64,000 bases of DNA from Luidia sarsii (GCA_949987565.1 OX465103.1:7498207-7562206); one strand, 5' to 3'. Positions 44,271-56,206 are shown, counted from the first letter of the stretch. Made by a program: numbers and translations. The notes: a model not told the origin generated them from the sequence alone.

Positions 44271-46009
44271 CCACCGGAGTCCCTTTCTGAGGCATGAGTT
44301 GAATTGTAGACAGCAGATTGAGCCACAGATCACAGGAGATGAGCAGAATGACTCTCCTAGCCCTACACTAGCCAATACTACTTGCACCTCTTCCACCCCC
44401 AAAAACCAAATTTTGCTTATCTGATTGGGTGTTAAAAACAACCTACAATTACTTACATCTACGTATGAGCCACTCAATTACGATTTTCATAAAAAGAGAC
44501 AATTCTTGGAATTGTTGAGCCTCCAGTGGTCGAGTTTGCACTCCTGTACGTCGCCATCTTTTTTCGAAGGTGCCGCCTCCGATTGCTGGGGGGTGTGACG
44601 TTATTTTTGCGGAGAAGACGGCAACCGCGTCTGATTGGTCAATTGCTTAGCAGGAAAAGTCCATGTGTGAGCAGGAGTACAAACCGCACTGCGAAGTGAC
44701 GGCAATCTCTTTCGCCTTGTAGTCCACTCTTCTGTGCTTAGCACGAAATATCAGTGAAGTTTAAGAAGGAAAGTCACTCATGACTTTTTGCGCTCAATTA
44801 CAATTTTTGGCGCTTAAGCGGCTCTACGAAATTGACCCCTGTTGAGGTGCATGTACATGTACCTTGGAGTCTCCCTTCGTTCAGAAGACAGTACGGTACG
44901 TCGTCTTGCGTACCGACTGCACGGCGGGACTTTGGCAAAGCTGTAATCAAATTGTGTAATGTCGCTCTGCAGCGCACCTGGATATCAATGAAGCTATCGA
45001 TTGAAAAAGGCGAGCAGCCAGAAATAGATGGCTTATCGTCATCAGGATGATGCAGTCAGACATAAAATGTAGTGTTTTACTGGTTTGTTTGGTTTGTCGA
45101 GGAGTTGATCCCAGGTACGGACTGAGAACATTATGGCAAGAGAATGCAGGTGATGCTGCAGTGCAGCTATTACTAGACATGGACACGGCTTCCTGGGCAG
45201 ATGGTTTCTAATCAGGAATGTAACGGACGTCGTCCACCAACCGTGGAGTTTGAACTTTTTCCCCCCTAGCTTTGATCGGGACGAGGAAGACCAATTTCCT
45301 GGGTTTCCTCTGCTGCGGGCGTGTGTGTGTGTGTGTGAGGTGATGATGTGCGGTGTGGATTTTGCGGAGCGGGGGAGAACTGTGATAACGTTGCTGTCCA
45401 ATCAAATGATTGGGTCTGTCTGAATTTGTTTGGTAATTGGGATCTCCACTCGCCAGCTGCGGTCCAAATGCATCCCACATAGGTAGCTTTGGACAAACTG
45501 AGCATTTTTTTTTTTTTTTTTCGGGGCAAGGCCACTGGATCGGGTTACCTTGCCAAAGGATCTCAATTTCATAAGGTGCCACAGGAATGCATTTGTTGTG
45601 CACACATGGGACACAATTTACATGATTGCCGGTTTCATTAAGAAAATGGCGTCGGTCGAGTCCATGTTTAAGATGCGCCATCGCGCCTTGGATTTGAGAT
45701 TGGAGAGAGGTTCCGATTGCAGGTCACATTTTGAGAACAGTCCTGCTAGATGTAGGTCTGAATGGTTAGACACTCGTAATTTGTTGGATCCAATGTGCTT
45801 CTCATGCCTTTCTTTAAACAGGAGACACTGAGAAAACTGTCAAACTGTTCAATTATGATAAGCTTTAAGAAATATGCCACACAAATGCCTCTTCCCTGCC
45901 TTCATTTTGTCCTCACCAATCAATTTGCCATCTTATTCTTGTCAGTTGTACAAACAGTTACGTCTAAATCTGTGTGTGGAGGTATGCAGTGGAGTGGCTA
46001 TTGCTTCCT
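44271..46009. other. intron 1, otherwise unassigned
   Basis: CACTCAATTACGATTTT at 44472 and GCTCAATTACAATTTT at 44793 may mark another small element. CpG-richer DNA lies near 44520-44720. (TG)n at 45328-45340 and T18 at 45507. No exon recognised. Confidence 0.45.
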
Positions 46010-46610
46010 CTCCACCCCCTCTCCCCTCCCCTCTCCCCTCCCCTGCCCCGCATCCCCTCTTCCCTCTCCCCTCTCCCCTCTCCCCTCTCCCCTCTCCCCT
46101 CTCCCCTCTCCCCTCTCCCCTCTCCCCTCTCCCCCTCTCCCCTCTCCCCCTCCTCTCCCCTCCTGCCCTGCCCTGCCCTGCCCTGCCCTGCCCTGCCCTG
46201 CCCTGCCCTGCCCTGCCCTGCCATGCCCTGCCCTGCCCTGCCCTGCCCTGCCCTGCCCTGCCCTGCCCTGCCCTGCCCTGCCCTGCCCTGCCCTGCCCTG
46301 CCCTGCCCTGCCCTGCCCTGCCCTGCCCTGCCCTGCCCTGCCCTGCCCTGCCCTGCCCTGCCATGCCATGTCCTGTCCTGTCCTGTCCTGTCCTGCCCTG
46401 CCCTGCCCTGCCCTGCCCTGCCCTGCCCTGCCCTGCCCTGCCCTGCCCTGCCCTGCCCTGCCCTGCCCTGCCCTGCCCTGCCCTGCCCTGCCCTGCCCTG
46501 CCCTGCCCTGCCCTGCCCTGCCCTGCCCTGCCCTGCCCTGCCCTGCCCTCCCCTCCCCTCCCCTGCCATGCCCTGCCCTCCCCTCTCTGTCCTACTGTCA
46601 GCTATACTGC
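46010..46610. repeat. (TCCCC)n then (CCCTG)n array, ~600 bp
   Basis: TCCCC-type repeats to 46160, then about 380 bp of CCCTG with rare CATGC or TGTCC variants (a TCCTG cluster at 46370-46393), then CCCTC. Same unit as the array at 21.2 kb. The minus strand carries closely spaced GGG tracts. Open frames on both strands are artefacts. Confidence 0.95.
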
Positions 46611-47263
46611 CTACCGGTACTTGAATTGGAAGCATTTGAAGAGACAACCCATCTCCCTCTCAGTGGCAGATCACACATGAGGGCCCCAGCCAGTCTGGAG
46701 ATATGTAGTTGATGTGATGGAATGGCTAGCCTCTACATGTACTGTACATGTTAATGAGCAATTGCTCTCACTCTCTCTTCCTATATCTCTCTTTTGTTCT
46801 CTGTCTCTCTTTCCACTCTCTCTGTCTCTGTATCTCTCTCCTACTTCCTCCGTGCTGTCTGCACGAATTAGAATTGACGAACCCGGGCAACCAGCATTTG
46901 AAGAGACAAGCCCTACCCATCACAGTGGCAGATCCCACATCGATTGAGTCCTCGGTTGTGTTATGATTGGGCTGATTCACGACAGTTACAAATGTATATG
47001 TGTAGGAATGCACCCGCATGCAGGCTCCTGAAATACATACACAATGTAAGATGTGGAAATCAGATGTCAGATCTTGCTACCGCTGGCAAAAAAAAAACAA
47101 AAAAAAAAAAACACTAGGCCTCGATTTCAACGTTGGATAAACAGATCCAAACATAAAGGCTGAATGTAGAATTTTGAAATTGGTATTTCTAGATATTTCC
47201 CCATTGAAGCCGGGTTAAAGCCGGGTATTCAAAAACAGAAATGACAAAAACTCTTGGGGTCTC
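46611..47263. other. intron 1, non-coding
   Basis: A TTTGAAGAGACAA/GTGGCAGATC motif pair is duplicated (46635-46672 and 46898-46936) about 265 bp apart, with a CT-rich stretch between. A-rich run at 47087-47111. No exon recognised. Confidence 0.45.
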
Positions 47264-47571
47264 TAGAGCCCTTTTCACACTACAGGGTGAATCCCCGGGG
47301 GATTCCCGGGGATTTTTTACCCCACCAACACCCCCGCAACCAATCACACTGGACCCATTTGGAAACTCCCAAGCACCCTATTTCCCCGTGGAAATTGTAA
47401 AAACCCCCTGGGTTTTTTCCTTCTAGCCTACCCTTGAGCAGGGTTAGAAAAAATCCCCGGGGAAAAGCTTATCCCTGGGGATTTCTTTGGTAGTGTGAAT
47501 AGACAAACCAAAATCCCCAGGGAATTTTCGAGAAATTGCCTGGGATTTCGCCTAGTGTGAAAGCCCCTTAG
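47264..47571. mobile_element. family J element (~308 bp)
   Basis: Left AGAGCCCTTTTCACACTACA and right CCTAGTGTGAAAGCCCCTTA are inverted partners with some mismatches. The interior has repeated CCCCGGGG and ATCCCC(A/G)GGG palindromes. Small inverted-repeat element without coding capacity. Confidence 0.65.
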
Positions 47572-48275
47572 GACTAGGAGACTCTCCAATTTTCCCTCGG
47601 GCTGAGATAATGGGCTCCTTGGATTGAAACCGGTCTCGCGTTGTGTCGTCGTGATGGGAGGGAGAGTCGGCCAACTGTACACTGGCTGGGAAAGGTTCTC
47701 CGAGGCTATTGAAGGCAGAAACAAAACAAGAATGTAGCTGGAGCATGTCCGAATTGATTCCCAGTCAAATCCTGTAACAAAGTCTGACATCCAAGCAGTC
47801 GAATCGTGCGCTTTTCCTTTCCCTTCCTTGGCCCCCCCCCCACCCTAACCCCAGCTCCCCATCCCTCCGGCAGGCTACACAACCACCCACATAATTGTTT
47901 ACTGAGCCGTCCGCGCCCCCCCCCTCGAATTGAAACGCCGAGTCCGGAAGTGGGCGTACACACGCCCAAAGGGAGGAAGGGCATAGGATAGCGCATGGAA
48001 GCCGGGCTTACATGAACATCCCCTTGTTTATTTAGGGGCCTCCTGCGCCCCATCAGGTGGAGCCTCATTATGTTCCTGTTCACAGGTTATGTCCCAAATG
48101 GGTATTCTGCCCCAAAAGAGTAAACGACGAAGATTGGAGAAGTTTGTTCATGTCTTTGTAAAATGTTCCTGCATTCAAAGGATAGTGCCAGATTTTGTGT
48201 CGGATTTGAAAGGAAGGTGTTGGGAAGTTGATTTTTGTTCTGCTATTATCGGTTGTCCTTTTAAGATCTGCAGAT
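47572..48275. other. intron 1, non-coding
   Basis: C9-C10 runs at 47830 and 47918. CpG-richer DNA at 47620-47660 and 47900-47960. No exon recognised. Confidence 0.4.
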
Positions 48276-48749
48276 GGCGAGAGAGAAAGAGAGATGCAGA
48301 GAGGGAGGGAGAAGGTAGAGAGAGGGGGAGAGAGAGGGGGAGGGAGAGAAAGGTAGGGTAAGAGTGAGAGAAAGGGAGAGAGGGGAAGAGAGAGAGGGAG
48401 GGTGAGAGAGGGAGAGAGAGAGAGAGGGAGGGTGAGAGAGGGAGGCAGAGGAAGGCAGAGAGAGAGGGGGAGAGTGGAGAGAGAGATGGAGGGAGAGAGA
48501 GAGTGAGAGAGAGAGAATGGAGAGAGAAAGAGAGAGGGAGGGAGAGAGTTAGAGAGAGAGAGAGAGGAGGGAGAGAGAGAGAGAAGAGGGAGAGAGAGGG
48601 GGAGAGAGGGAGAGAGAGAGAGAGGGAGGGTGAGAGAGGGAGGCAGAGGGAGGCAGAGAGAGAGGGGGAGAGTGGAGAGAGAGATGGAGGGAGAGAGAGA
48701 GTGAGAGAGAGAGAGAATGGAGAGAGAAAGAGAGAGGGAGGGAGAGAGT

Positions 48750-48782
<33 letters not shown>

Positions 48783-48865
48783 GAGAGAGAGAGAGAAGAG
48801 GGAGAGAGAGAGAGAGAGAGGAGGGAGAGAGAGGGGGAGAGGGGGAGGGAGAGAGAGAGGAGATG
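48276..48865. repeat. polypurine tract, ~590 bp, with internal duplication
   Basis: GAGAGA/GAGGGAG repeats. A segment of about 190 bp containing GGAGGCAGAG, GGAGAGTGGAGAGAGAGATG and GAGAGAATGGAGAGAGAAAG occurs twice (about 48430-48560 and 48620-48760). No gene. Confidence 0.9.
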
Positions 48866-50820
48866 CTGATCTGACAGCTAGAAGCAGAGTCTTGGGAAGT
48901 TGCTTCGAGTTGCGCACGCAGCGCATCAGATGTACACATGTACATGTACATGTACCTACAGTGCGCGTCACAGGATTATGCTGCTGGTGCCTTATCATTT
49001 GTCAAGGCCTTGTTCCAATCAGCGGCGTATCGCAGCCGTGCACGTTCACCCTGTCCGCCTCCCTTCAATTCAATTGATTATGATCCCCCTCCCCCCCCCT
49101 GCATCATTGATAGCAGGCAAAAAATCTGCCATCCGAAATTCAATTGAAGATAAGGAGCCGGGAAAGCAGGTGGCTTCCAAGATAGAGGGTCCATCTGGTA
49201 GCTGTACAAGACTACAAGGGCACATTGAGCTGGGACTCGATCCTCTCATTTCTGTCGTGAGATTGCGTGGAACTGCATATCAACTGCAAGTCGTTATTTG
49301 AAAAATAAATAAAAATAAGCTCCGCCATCCGTGTGTTGACTTAAAAATGTACAGTATGTGCATGATTTGTTGGTGGGCATAAAGCAAAAATCAAGATTTG
49401 ACTTACACTGCAGTGTAAGCTTGCATGCGTCGCGCATCTTGATACAAGACACATGCACAGGTAGATATACATGTACATGTAGGTCACATCTGCTAAGTCC
49501 TCTTGTCCATACTACATACGGCTGCACACAAATGACCTACATTCTCGTGCCTTGCATCCAATGTCACTTTACCGCCCAGTTCTCACCAGGGCAGTATTCT
49601 GAATACGCGATGCACAGGACTCAACAGTCCACACCGCACCATGATACTCACAATACTTCACAATACTTGTGATACTCACAATACTTGCTTGGTTTCACTG
49701 AAAAGCACCACCAATAGTCTAATCTAAGGTGTTGATCTGCACAAGATATGCGTGTATCAACAGCACAACATATTTACAGGGGCGAAGAGAAAGAGGAAGT
49801 AGAATATGCCTTTTCTGTTCAGATGGAAAAGCCAAACAAAAACTTCATGTCTAATGTTAGGATGTTTCAATAATCAAGATTAAAAAAAAAAAAAGAAGAA
49901 GAATGAAACAAATAAAGGAATTACTTATGTTCAAGATTGCATGAAATGCTCACATTTAAACCTGAACAAAATAGATTGTCCATACCCCATTTTTTGCAGC
50001 AAACTACATGTAGTACATTGTTTGGTTAGCTATCAATTTAATGCTCAATCCTACATGCCCTGAATGAACACAGGGAATGCAAGTACAATTTGTACACATG
50101 TAGGATCTTTAGGAGTTTCCAATTGGCCCGAATGGTATCATCCGTGATTGTGAAGTGGGGGGGGGGGGGGGGTAGAGCATGGATGGGCTGGGTAGGGCAT
50201 GGATGGGTTGGCCTGTTTAGAATCTTGGCTGCCCTTTGCAAGGGGCGTCTGAAAATAAGCAATGCAAATGCCCCTGCCAACCCCCGCGCTAGCAAGCGGC
50301 GCATTACCCTTGCAAATTGGCCCTAGTGTCTGATTGCCTTTTGGAATCCAATCGGGGACTCGGGTCACGATCTCTCCTCCACATGTCGATTCAAAGTTCC
50401 ATTTCCTTCTGGAAACCCCCCCCCCCCCGAAAAAACCCCCCCCAACCCCAACTGACCTCACAAATTGGATGCTGTGCGGATGATCGGTGAACTGTATCTG
50501 CAAACAGAATGGAAGTCGGGCTAATTGGATGGTGTACACCGTTAAGCTGGATAGCGGATGGGTGCGTGGGTTTGGTTTACCAGTCTGGTAGGGGGCTTGG
50601 CTGGTTGGTACCGGTAGCCCCAGGAGAATGTCTATAGTGTCACGGCATGTCTATGCATTAGGGGCGGCCAGCTTGGCCCAGGGGCCAGGCTAGTGCTATT
50701 AGGAGCAGAGTGGCAAGGATGAGACATGAGACATTGAGGGCGACGTGTCCTCCTCACAGCACTTGCCCCGTACAGTTTCTTATAGACTCCATGCTTGTGC
50801 ACCACCCTGTTCGGAGTCTA
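48866..50820. other. intron 1, non-coding
   Basis: TGTACATG run at 48932-48955; CACAATACTT repeated at 49649-49690; A13 at 49880; G15 at 50157-50172 and C-rich runs near 50407. GGTAGGGCATGGATGGG duplicated at 50172-50210. No exon recognised. Confidence 0.45.
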
Positions 50821-51311
50821 AAGCCGTGTTTCCACTGGACTAAAATTTAACCGAGACGGTAGTTAAATTTCTATTGACCATCGTTCCCACTTGGACTTTT
50901 GAGTCGGTCAAATTTAACCGAGACAATAATTAAAGTAACCGAGCTGGCAATATAACGGCTCATGAAGGTCAAGTGTCAGCCAGATACACAATGTATGTGT
51001 GTACATTTAGCGAGCGACACGAAGCAGACGCTGTGCACAGTGCATGTACGTGTTACGTCTTAGGCTGGATGTGTTTTGTTTACTTGAGTCGCGTTTAACT
51101 GAGTGGTGCATTTCCACTGAACTAATCGGCTCGGTTAAACTTACCTGGTCACTTTTACTCGGCAGAGGTTGGCCGGTAAAAGTAATCATCTGGCTCGGTT
51201 AAAGTAACCGAGAGGAAATTTAACTGGGCCGTTTCCGCTGGACTTAAAATGGGAAAAGTAACCATCGTCTCGGTTACTTTGACCAAAATAAGTCCAGTGG
51301 AAATGCGGCTT
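50821..51311. mobile_element. family F element, copy 1 (491 bp)
   Basis: AAGCCGTGTTTCCACTGGAC at the left and GTCCAGTGGAAATGCGGCTT at the right are terminal inverted repeats. The interior is rich in GGTTAAATTTAACCGAG-type motifs. It is flanked by CTA and TTA. Resembles small PIF/Harbinger-type elements; no coding capacity. Confidence 0.75.
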
Positions 51312-51904
51312 TTAAAAGTGAGATGGGTTGAATCTGCATCTGTCTGTACACGTATTCTTGTACTCAAAAGTACTACAAAAACAAAGCAGACCCTGAAGAG
51401 AAAAAGTCACTCATGCAGTTCTGTACTATGAGTGCCTTCATTCATCTGTGCTGAGGACCAGGGATCCCATGCACAGTAATTTTCATCAGGCAGTAATAAT
51501 ATTCCCTGCCCAGTGGTCTCATCGGCAATCGTTACCAGAAGGTAAACCAGCTGTGCCGTGAAGACCACTGTCTGAAATTGATTGATGTGTAAGTAGTATT
51601 CTACCTTGCACAGGGATGTCAAACCTGGACTGTGCATCTCCAGCAGCCTTTGCCTGTATACAGATGTTGGGAGATGGAGAGCTATCAAATTACATAGGCC
51701 ATGGACATTGAACAATGCATACAGTACTTGATAAGAGGGCTGTTGTCAGGCTTTCCATGGGGGGGGGGGTGGGGCCAGCCTACCTTGTTTATAGGAAGCA
51801 GTAACCTTCTCTGGCCCTTCCTAAGTCCTGTGTCAACAACCATTCTGGGACCATCCCCCACCCAAACACACTGGGCGGATCCGAGCTCTGTTTCCCATGT
51901 GAAG

Positions 51905-52275
51905 AGAGACAGACGGAGACAGTGAGAGAGAGCCAGAGAGAGCCAGACAGACAGACAGAAACAGAGACAGAGACAGAGACAGACAGTGACAGACAGAGAC
52001 ACTGACAGAGACAGTGAGAGACAGAGACTGACGGACAGTGATAGAGAGAGAGACACAGAGACAGAGACAGAGACAGAGAAAGATACAGACAGAGAGAGAC
52101 AGAGAGAGACAGGGACAGAGAGACAGACATACAGACAGAGAGACAGAGATAGACAGAGATAGACAGAGAGACAGAGAGACAGAGATAGACAGAGAGGCAG
52201 AGACAGGGAGACAGACATACAGATAGAGAGACCAAGACAGAGAGAGACAGAGAGAGACAGAGACAGAGAGAGAGC
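51905..52275. repeat. (GACAGA)n-type tract
   Basis: Repeats of GAGACAGA, GACAGACAGA and GATAGACAGA over 370 bp. Open frames on both strands are low complexity. Confidence 0.9.
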
Positions 52276-53102
52276 ACTGGCTAACTGGCATTGATTCACA
52301 TGCATGTAGTATTTCTAACTACAAGCTTGAAGTTTCTCGCCCACTCCCGGTCAGGAAAGCCTTACCTGCCTTGAACTGGCCCCGCTGGATTCACGCTACA
52401 TTCAGTATGGTGATTGCAGAAGCGTTGCACCAAGTTACTGCACACAAGTCATGCATGAACGTTTGCTTCAGAGCCTGAGCCAACAGTTTACACTAGCAGT
52501 CCTGATTGAAGCCGCATTATCATGCTCCATGCTTCTGGGGACTGCTGGTCTGTATCTTTCGTTGGGTTGCTAAAAAAATCTGCACATTCCAAAATTTGTC
52601 GATCGGCAATTTTATTTTCATCGCATTCTACAGAATGTTTTTTACAAAATGTTTCACCTTTTATTTTGTGATTGACTGAGTGGGCATCATGGCAGCCAAG
52701 GGGATTGCGTGGCACAGTAAAAGTGGCCGCGAAAGTATGAAGTGTGTAAAAAGGGGCATCGCGGCATTTGCAAGTTTCAACGACGGCACTGGCCGTCATG
52801 AAATCCTGCCCTTTGACAAAGCTCTCTCCAACTCTCACTCTTATCCAATTTTTTTCTCCCCCCCCCAATGTACAGTATGAATTATATTTCATATCCGCAG
52901 CTTATCTGTGAGCTGCCGCAACTGGTCTTTCCAGGTGCAAGCCTGATTTGGCCTTCAGCGGTCTTGAAGAGAGCATCCACATGTTAGGGTTTCTGTCTGA
53001 ATCAAGTCCTGGTCAAATCCCATGCCTATCTGATACAGATACTGAACTTTTTCGTGCCAAGCCTACAATCAGTGCCATCAGGTCAACCCCTGTGTGCAGA
53101 AT
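52276..53102. other. intron 1, non-coding
   Basis: No exon or repeat recognised apart from C8 near 52858. Confidence 0.45.
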
Positions 53103-53262
53103 AGGGCCGTTTCCACTAAGAAAATAACCTCGATTTGAATCGCGATTCAAAAACCGTGGTTTTTTTTTTTTTTTTCGTGGGGGGGGGGGGGGGTCTTGTC
53201 CACACGGGCCAAAAAATGGTGTCGTTAAAAATAAAGAGACGATTGCGGTTCGTATATGAACT
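53103..53262. mobile_element. family E element, copy 4 (partial)
   Basis: AGGGCCGTTTCCACTAAG terminus, GATTTGAATCGCGATTCAAA, T16 and G14 runs, then TCTTGTCCACACGGGCC. Only one end is clear; the other runs into the family C copy. Confidence 0.6.
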
Positions 53263-53268
53263 GGGTTA

Positions 53269-53422
53269 GATTTCACAAAGCCTTACGACGCATCGTACTC
53301 AACTTGCGATGGATAACCCATCGTAGACTGTGACAGGCCGTATGGTTTCTGTGCATCGCTCATCGTCGTGCGATTGATCATAACTTACGATTTGTAAGTT
53401 ACGATGAGTTTCATGAAATCGA
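53269..53422. mobile_element. family C element, copy 4
   Basis: GATTTCACAAAGCCTTACGA at the left and GAGTTTCATGAAATCGA at the right, with GGATAACCCATCGTAGACTG and a CTTACGATTTGTAAGTTACG hairpin. It ends 78 bp before kinase coding exon 2, close to where the branch point should be. Confidence 0.75.
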
Positions 53423-53500
53423 CAGCTGTTTGACCGTTAGGCTTGACCCTCAGAAAATTGACTCGGTGGCTCTGTGTTGTGGCTCTGTTCTGTTTTGCAG

Positions 53501-53694
53501 AGGGCGGGACCCATTTGATGACGACCCGCAAGCTGACCCCGCTGTGGGGCAAGTGCTTTGACTCGCATCTGTACGAGGGCCGCGTCATCCAGATCATCAT
53601 CCAGAACAACAACAAGATGGTGGCCGAGGCAGCATTGAAGGTCATGGACATGGCCGCCATGTGCGGCACCAATGGCGAGGTGCTCACAACCACC
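53501..53694 (+). CDS. novel protein kinase C, coding exon 2
   Basis: Residues 38-102, continuing the C2-like domain. The acceptor is TTCTGTTTTGCAG; the first two bases complete the split codon (C+AG, Gln). It contains LTPLWGKCFDSHLYEGRVIQ (residues 49-68); the HxYEGRVIQI motif is diagnostic of the delta/theta-class C2 domain. Residues aligning with Lys48, Thr50, His62 and Arg67 of human PKC delta are K48, T50, H60 and R65 here; some of these are reported to form its phosphotyrosine pocket. After the YEGR strand come a Gln/Asn-rich turn and EAALKVMDMA, then TTT at a phase-0 donor, ACC|GTAAGT at 53695. GC-rich coding sequence in an AT-richer intron setting. Confidence 0.92.
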
Positions 53695-53821
53695 GTAAGT
53701 TTCTCCAGTTTCTAGGTTTCTAAAGGTTCGTGAACATTGTGCAAACACCATGTTATATCTATGATGCAACGCGGTACCTGCCGCTATACATTATTCGAAT
53801 CCACCTCATAACCTCGACCAG

Positions 53822-53990
53822 CTCGGTGGTCCAGTGGTTAAAGCTCCTACACAACATTGGTTAGATCGAAAAACAGAAATGTTCACAGGTTTACATGAAA
53901 CTTATACAGTTTGAAGACGGTTATAGTAGAAACCTCGCATCGAAATATTTCTGCCAAAAATGTTGTATTTAGGGAGAATTTTTTTTAAAG
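53822..53990. repeat. SINE-head fragment joined to family A end
   Basis: GCTCGGTGGTCCAGTGGTTA resembles the A-box region of a tRNA-derived SINE. At its TTAA (about 53838) begins AGCTCCTACACAACATTGG and the family A sequence ACATGAAACTTATACAGTTT, which stops near 53985. Probably a family A insertion into a SINE, then truncated. Confidence 0.55.
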
Positions 53991-55059
53991 AAATCGCTTA
54001 CTCCAAAATCGATCGCTAAGTCTGAAATCCATTTGCGATGATCGCAAAGCGTTTTAGTAAAATAGGCCCCAATGGTCCAGTATCTATTCAAAAAAATTAG
54101 AAACTGAAGAGAATTTACAAAAACTACAATCTTACATCTGCTACAACAAGGTATACACAAATGAGATTTGAAGGTTTGCATGGTGAGAATAGCAGGATAA
54201 TAGGTTTGCAGTGACACCGTGTAAATTCTCTTTTGGGAGCATGTGTTGTTCTGAAAAGAACCGGAGGAACTCTCTGCCAGCCTTTGTTTACATGTAGGTT
54301 GCGCACAAAATATATCGTGGAAGTAACATGCTCCCTAGGAATTATGTTTTTTTATTTGGGGGGGGGGGGGGGTTGGTAAGCTTGGATATACTTTTTTGGG
54401 GAACCACGACTGGCCACACATGCACTGTACACTCTACTCCACCGCAGCCCAACCTATCCTACAGTTACAAACGTCCGCATCTCTTTTGAAAAGGCCGACG
54501 AGAAAAATCCGCGATATATACAAAAATGTAGCAAACTGCTTTATACTGACTGAAAATACCAAAATACCATCAACACCATAATAACATAATAATAAATACC
54601 ATAATAACACTATAATAATACTATAAACCTGCAAAGTTGCAGCAGTAGGGCCACTCACACAAACTCACGAAGCCCCCAAAAAGTGTGATTCACTTTTCAT
54701 ATGTGAATGCTAACATCTATCACAAGTAATTGTGATTGAAATTGTGAGCGTTCTTGCCTTTTATTTGGAAACAGTGCTCATGATTATTTGCCAGGCACTG
54801 TGTTGGTGTGTGTGAACGATAGCGAAAAGGCAAAATCTATGTTACACAAACACCCAGCATCGTCACAACCCGGTCTGTATCTCCACGTGGTTGTGTGCGA
54901 ACCGTGCATTGCTACGTGCAAACCATGACAACACAAATCTAAGTTCAGTATAAAAAATAAATCTAGAACATTTAAAGAAACTTTAGTAACCATGCATAGA
55001 TTTAACATGATGTTTGCGTCAAGGAGAATGTAATTCAATGAACACTAAACAGCTGAATA
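53991..55059. other. intron 2, non-coding
   Basis: G14 run near 54358. A family B terminal fragment (ATGTAGCAAACTGC ... ACTGACTGAAAATACC) at 54523-54563. (AATACCATAATAAC)-type repeats at 54565-54625. No exon recognised. Confidence 0.5.
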
Positions 55060-55195
55060 CTTGGACATCCGCACTAGAAAGCAGGAGTCGGGGGTTTGAA
55101 TCCCGCCACAGCTCCCTGACATGTTTCCATCAGGCATTGGGCAAAGCACTGAGTATTCAGCGTTAATCACATCGAGCCGGGCAAACCCTCATTGA
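55060..55195 (+). repeat. tRNA-derived SINE
   Basis: GACATCCGCACTAGAAAGCA, GGAGTCGGGGG and B box GGTTTGAATCCC (about 55093-55104), then a body with CATCAGGCATTGGGCAAAGC. This order (anticodon-arm relic, B box, GGGCAAxGCAC body) is typical of SINEs in marine invertebrates. The A box is degraded. Confidence 0.6.
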
Positions 55196-55384
55196 AAAAA
55201 TTGACAAGAGCGCGCCTACATAGGCAGTGAGCTGCATAGGCACGCTCTATCACAAATTTTCCATGGCCCTAGCCCTGCTTCAGTCAGTCACGATGCACAG
55301 TAACCCTACATCACTCTGCTGCCCTGGACCCGAGTGGATGTGCCCAGTGAGAGTTTGTTGACCCCCCACCCACCCCATCCACCC

Positions 55385-55808
55385 ACGAAAAAAAAAAAAA
55401 AAAAAAAACCCAGCCTGGCTGCACTCTTTACAAATTGTGTTTTCATTCGGTGAGTGTGTGTTGTCTCTAGCGGGGACGCCAAATCTGTCTCTGCTGCCAT
55501 CCTGGGATCTAGTTGCACTCGGAGGGGCTGGGTTATGCCAACCCCCCCTCCCCCCCCCCCCCCCCCGAAATAGGAAAGAAGGTTAGGGTTACCATTTCCA
55601 TGACGATTGCTTCCCGCAAGATGCTGAATACCCACCTCTTTAGACGTCTTTCGATGTCCTCCCCTCTCCCTCCCTCCCTCCCTCCCTCCCTCCCTCCCTC
55701 CCTCCCTCCCTCCCTCCCTCCCTCCCTCCCTCCCTCCCTCCCTCCCTCCCTCCCTCCCTCCCTCCCTCCCTCCCTCCCTCCCTCCCTCCCTCCCTCCCTC
55801 CCCCACCC
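55385..55808. repeat. homopolymers and (TCCC)n tract
   Basis: A18 at 55389-55408, C-rich run at 55540-55566, then about 140 bp of (TCCC)n at 55663-55802. The Pro/Ser- and Gly/Arg-rich open frames over it are artefacts. Confidence 0.9.
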
Positions 55809-56206
55809 CTCACTATTTTCTCTTGGCTTGATCAGGTTGGCGAGGCCTTGTGGCCCAGTGCTGGCACCCCTCGCGCGGCATTAATCAAATCATTCTCCTC
55901 AGCCCTTCGTGTATATTCCACCTCTCCATATACCGTAGCAATCCCTATCTTCCCGGTCTGCATATATATTACATCCATCTCCTCTCTAACATGTACATGT
56001 GCAGGGCTGTTGGGTTGGGTTTTTTTTCTTTCTTCTTCTCGGATACTGCCGACCTGTTTAAAATCTCCTTCATTTCTGCGTCCTGATTCTCCTGTACATA
56101 TTTTCGAGATACGTTTACAGCAACTGATCTCTCTTTTGATAACTCTTTTGACAATATCTGTTACTAGTGGATCCTCCACTTGACTGTGAGTAACAAGAAA
56201 ATGTGT

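Noticed and set aside
45795..46712. 305-codon Pro/Cys-rich frame and its minus-strand Gly/Arg partner
   Set aside because: Low-complexity product of the second CCCTG array.
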